Positions 6,401 to 8,639 of a stretch of DNA of 8,639 nt are shown here, one piece after another. The DNA lies in contig CAMJWQ010000132.1 of assembly GCA_946409475.1 (NCBI GenBank), positions 1-8,639 of the forward strand, written 5' to 3'. The notes under the pieces are model-generated. The model was given only the letters and a program-made list of their open reading frames with translations, was not told the DNA's origin and searched no databases. The stretch comes from an uncultured Lachnospiraceae bacterium (GTDB lineage: Bacteria > Bacillota > Clostridia > Lachnospirales > Lachnospiraceae). The first letter of the stretch is position 1. Every line of letters begins with the position of its first letter. Made by a program: the position numbers and the translations under genes.

Positions 6401-6635
6401 AGGAACACTTGACGAGGTATTATCGAGTCTAGTGAGAATATATACCTATCCACTTAATGAGGTATTTTCGAATTTAGTGGATATGGTGAAATAGGAACAC
6501 TTGACGAGGTATCGTGTGAACACTTGACGAGGTATTATCGAGTCTAGTGAGAATACATACCTGGACACTTAATGAGGTACTTTCAAATTTAGTGACCATG
6601 GTATTATTGAGTCTAGTGAGAATATATACCTATCC
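6401..6635 (+). repeat. Tandem array of structured hairpin repeats (A1-B1-A'-A2-B2-A'')
   Basis: Four complete 29-base cores fold alike: A1 6406-6434, B1 6451-6479, A2 6521-6549, B2 6566-6594. Each reads CACT-T-NNN-GA-GG, a short loop, then TC or TTC, two or three purines, NNN-T-AGTG. NNN is GAC/GTC in A and AAT/ATT in B, so the pairs are preserved while bases change. The B hairpins extend outwards to 6444-6487 and 6557-6604. Two partial copies occur: A' (6490-6512), which repeats the first 23 bases of copy 1 exactly at a 92-base period, and A'' (6600-6635), which matches 6416-6451 in 35 of 36 bases. No hairpin is followed by a T tract, so they are not terminators. The array lies between the LysM stop and the next start; no protein frame fits it. 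Confidence 0.9.
6406..6604 (+). ncRNA. Candidate structured RNA, leader or small RNA
   Basis: Four stem positions differ between hairpins with both partners changed (G-C to A-U, C-G to U-A, A-U to G-C, U-A to G-C). Meanwhile a T.T mismatch, a G.A pair and a bulged T in the B outer stem stay put. This pattern favours function as RNA. I do not recognise a known riboswitch, T-box or published motif in it. Confidence 0.45.
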
Positions 6636-6688
6636 CTTAATAAAATAACCGTGCATAAGCTTATTTGCATAAGATAAAGGTGAATGAA

Positions 6689-7879
6689 ATGGCTGTAATA
6701 AGCTTTTTAAAAAAAAATAACACAGCACCGGTAAATGGTACCGTTGATAAAAAGACTAATAGCAGTAAAAGAAAATATATATTTTTTATCGTTATTTTTT
6801 TTCTATTACTTCTATTATTATTATTTTTATTTCTATATTATAGAAGCAACAAAACGTATTCATCTTTTGATGTGCTTTCCACTTCGACGCTGGAAAGCTC
6901 CGTTGTTGCAAACTATATGGCTTATGGTGATAATATTTTAAAGTATAGTAAAGATGGAATATCCTGTTACAATGCACAAAATGAAATGACCTGGAATCAG
7001 ACCTTTGAGATGCAGGAACCGATGGTAGCCATTTGTGATGATTATATTGCAGTTGGTGACTATAAGGGCAGCAAGATATATATTATGAATCAGTCAGGGC
7101 CTCTGGGCGAAATAGATGCCATGAAACCGATAATACAACTGGATGTATCGGGACAGGGAATGGTGTCCGTTGTATTAGATGATAATGAAATTACCTGGAT
7201 TTATTTTTATGATTATGCCGGAGAGGAAATCGCAAAAATGAGGACCACTTTAAATGACAGTGGTTATCCTTTGGCAATCAGTCTGTCGGAGGATGGATTG
7301 AAATTTGGAGTTTCCTATTTACAAGTGAAGAACGGAGTATTATCCACATCCATAGCTTTTTACAATTTCGGATCTGTGGGGCAGAATGAAGTTGATAATT
7401 TTGTAAGTGGTTATGATTACCCCAATATGGCCGCTCCATTACTTACTTTTTTGGATAATTCGACAGCCATTGCGGTTGGGGATAACAAATTATTGTTTTA
7501 TAAAGGAACGCAAAAACCTCTTTTATTGAAGGAACTGGAGCTGGAAGAAGAGGTACAGGATGTTTTTTACAATAATAAATATGTGGCCTTAGTATTTAAA
7601 GGGGATGAAACGGATGCAAAATACCGCTTGGACTTATATGATAATGCAGGAAATTTGGTATGGCAGCAGCCTTTTAATATAGATTTTAAGGAAATAGTAA
7701 TAAACAATGAGGAAATAATCCTGTATAATGAAGAAGAACTGGAAATCTACCGCTTAAATGGGGTAAAGAAATTTGATGGTAAGCTGAATATCAGTGCACA
7801 AAAAATAATACCCCTGGATGGGTCAACTAAATTTCAGATTATTACAAATGATTCCATTCAAATGATAAAATTAAAATAA
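6689..7879 (+). CDS. DUF5711-like membrane-anchored beta-propeller protein
   Basis: The start is ATG 6689, with AAAGG ending 8 bases before it; the longer TTG frame at 6665 has no ribosome site. The 396-residue product has a basic N-terminus, a very hydrophobic Ile/Phe/Leu helix at 30-51, and then a large outer domain. That domain shows repeated four-strand units with turns such as YSKDGISCYN, CDDYIAVGDYKG, MNQSGPLGEI and YDNAGNLVWQQ, typical of PQQ/WD-like beta-propellers. By pattern and by its place before cvpA it fits the DUF5711 family of Clostridia, whose role is unknown. No catalytic motif is visible, so a scaffold or sensor role at the cell surface is likely. The gene is followed 11 bases later by cvpA. 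Codons 7-10 contain a run of nine A (6709-6717), a possible slippage point. Confidence 0.85.
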   Translation: MAVISFLKKNNTAPVNGTVDKKTNSSKRKYIFFIVIFFLLLLLLLFLFLYYRSNKTYSSFDVLSTSTLESSVVANYMAYGDNILKYSKDGISCYNAQNEMTWNQTFEMQEPMVAICDDYIAVGDYKGSKIYIMNQSGPLGEIDAMKPIIQLDVSGQGMVSVVLDDNEITWIYFYDYAGEEIAKMRTTLNDSGYPLAISLSEDGLKFGVSYLQVKNGVLSTSIAFYNFGSVGQNEVDNFVSGYDYPNMAAPLLTFLDNSTAIAVGDNKLLFYKGTQKPLLLKELELEEEVQDVFYNNKYVALVFKGDETDAKYRLDLYDNAGNLVWQQPFNIDFKEIVINNEEIILYNEEELEIYRLNGVKKFDGKLNISAQKIIPLDGSTKFQIITNDSIQMIKLK

Positions 7880-7890
7880 GAGGTAAAAAA

Positions 7891-8583
7891 ATGAATTGGT
7901 TATTAATCGTAGTATGCTTTATATTGGTAGTGTGCGCAATTGACGGATATCGTAAGGGACTGGTACATGTATTGATTTCTCTGTTGTCTTTAATTATTAC
8001 CATTGTATTGGTGGGAATTGCTACGCCTTATATATCCGACTTTTTGACAAACAAAACCCCTCTGTATGATAGTCTGAGCAAAAAAATTATAAGTGTAATG
8101 GAATCAGAAGACGGAAATGAAAATACGGAATTAGTGGCAGAGGAAAACCAGACAGAAGCTATAAATGGATTTGCATTTCCGGACATGGTGAAAAAGGCAT
8201 TAATAAAAAATAATAATGAGGAGCAGTATAACGTATTAGAGGCATTGAATTTTCAGGATTACGTGGCAAAATACCTATCCAAAACCATTATTAAAATAAT
8301 GTCCTTCTTTATTACGTTCATCATTATCACTATTTTCCTTAGAATGACATTCTTTACTCTGGATATTATTGCGAATCTGCCTGTTATTAAAGGCGTTAAT
8401 AAACTGGCAGGATTGGGTGTGGGTCTGGTACAGGGAGTCCTGATTATTTGGATTGCTTTTTTTGTAGTTATTTTATTTGCGGGTGATGATATCAGTATCA
8501 TGCTTTATTCGCAGATAGATGCAAACCCCTTTTTAAAAGTTTTATTTGATTATAATATGATATTAAATTATATTATGAAGTAA
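7891..8583 (+). CDS. cvpA: CvpA family membrane protein
   Basis: The 230-residue protein has the CvpA layout: helix 3-17, the family motif DGYRKGLV at 18-25, helix 27-47, a soluble loop at about 50-130, and two more helices near 131-152 and 172-196. The second family motif, NKLAGLGVGLVQG (170-182), opens the last helix. In Escherichia coli CvpA is needed for colicin V production, and it is linked to envelope stress in enteric bacteria; its role in Clostridia is unknown. The central loop is longer and more acidic than in the short proteobacterial forms (about 160 residues). AGAGGT lies about 7 bases before the start, and the gene is 11 bases after the DUF5711-like gene, so they are co-transcribed. 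No terminator is seen before the window ends. Confidence 0.9.
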   Translation: MNWLLIVVCFILVVCAIDGYRKGLVHVLISLLSLIITIVLVGIATPYISDFLTNKTPLYDSLSKKIISVMESEDGNENTELVAEENQTEAINGFAFPDMVKKALIKNNNEEQYNVLEALNFQDYVAKYLSKTIIKIMSFFITFIIITIFLRMTFFTLDIIANLPVIKGVNKLAGLGVGLVQGVLIIWIAFFVVILFAGDDISIMLYSQIDANPFLKVLFDYNMILNYIMK

Positions 8584-8590
8584 GTGGGGA

Positions 8591-8612
8591 TTTAACGAGG
8601 TAACCTATCCGT
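8591..8612 (+). repeat. Possible remnant of the hairpin repeat after cvpA
   Basis: TTAACGAGGTA followed directly by ACCTATCC resembles the 5' arm of a repeat (TTAATGAGGTA in B, TTGACGAGGTA in A) joined to the A-unit tail (ATACCTATCC). An internal deletion of a repeat would give this. The match is short, so confidence is low. Confidence 0.3.
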
Positions 8613-8639
8613 CCAGGCTTCACAGATTCTTTAGATAAA

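Noticed and set aside
6410..6445. TTGACG in each A unit as a -35 box with a -10 in the unit tail
   Set aside because: The nearest AT-rich -10-like hexamers are 21-23 bases away, too far for a normal promoter; TTGACG is explained by the hairpin stem.
6401..6635. CRISPR array
   Set aside because: The repeats are unequal, partly truncated, and have no uniform spacers; the units fold as long imperfect hairpins and no cas genes are nearby.

Overview
The window looks like part of the chromosome of a low-GC, spore-forming Clostridium-type Firmicute, most likely a member of the Lachnospiraceae. The case rests on strong AG-rich ribosome binding sites, AT-rich codon choice, a YyaC-type sporulation protein, and a DUF5711-like gene directly followed by cvpA. 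The genus cannot be told from the sequence.

Left half (1-3950), all minus strand. Three genes in tight series encode a secreted 297-residue protein with a clear Sec signal peptide, a 410-residue soluble protein and a 479-residue soluble protein that carries an internal duplication. A small 43-50 residue frame overlaps the end of the second gene. It is either a separate small protein or a C-terminal extension cut off by a +1 frame break. I cannot assign any of these to a characterised family. The set reads as one operon, ending in a strong hairpin at 1-42.

Middle (3950-5133). A gene-poor stretch holds a perfect 16-bp palindrome next to a second one, and a very strong Shine-Dalgarno site in front of an 11-residue frame. 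It is followed by a minus-strand terminator and yyaC, a GPR-like sporulation protein.

Right half (5134-8639), plus strand. A membrane protein carries an N-terminal region that resembles a degenerate MPN/JAMM fold, one transmembrane helix, an acidic linker and a LysM domain; the LysM domain is out of frame by one base. Next comes a 230-bp array of structured hairpin repeats (6401-6635), and then a two-gene operon: a membrane-anchored DUF5711-like beta-propeller protein and a CvpA family membrane protein.

The hairpin array is the most striking object here. Four elements, two complete A hairpins and two B hairpins, share the same fold. Their stem bases change in a compensated way, while the mismatches, the G.A pairs and a bulge stay fixed, which points to selection on RNA structure. 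A good extended -10 promoter lies directly before the first hairpin, so the array could be the 5' leader of the DUF5711-cvpA transcript or an independent small RNA.
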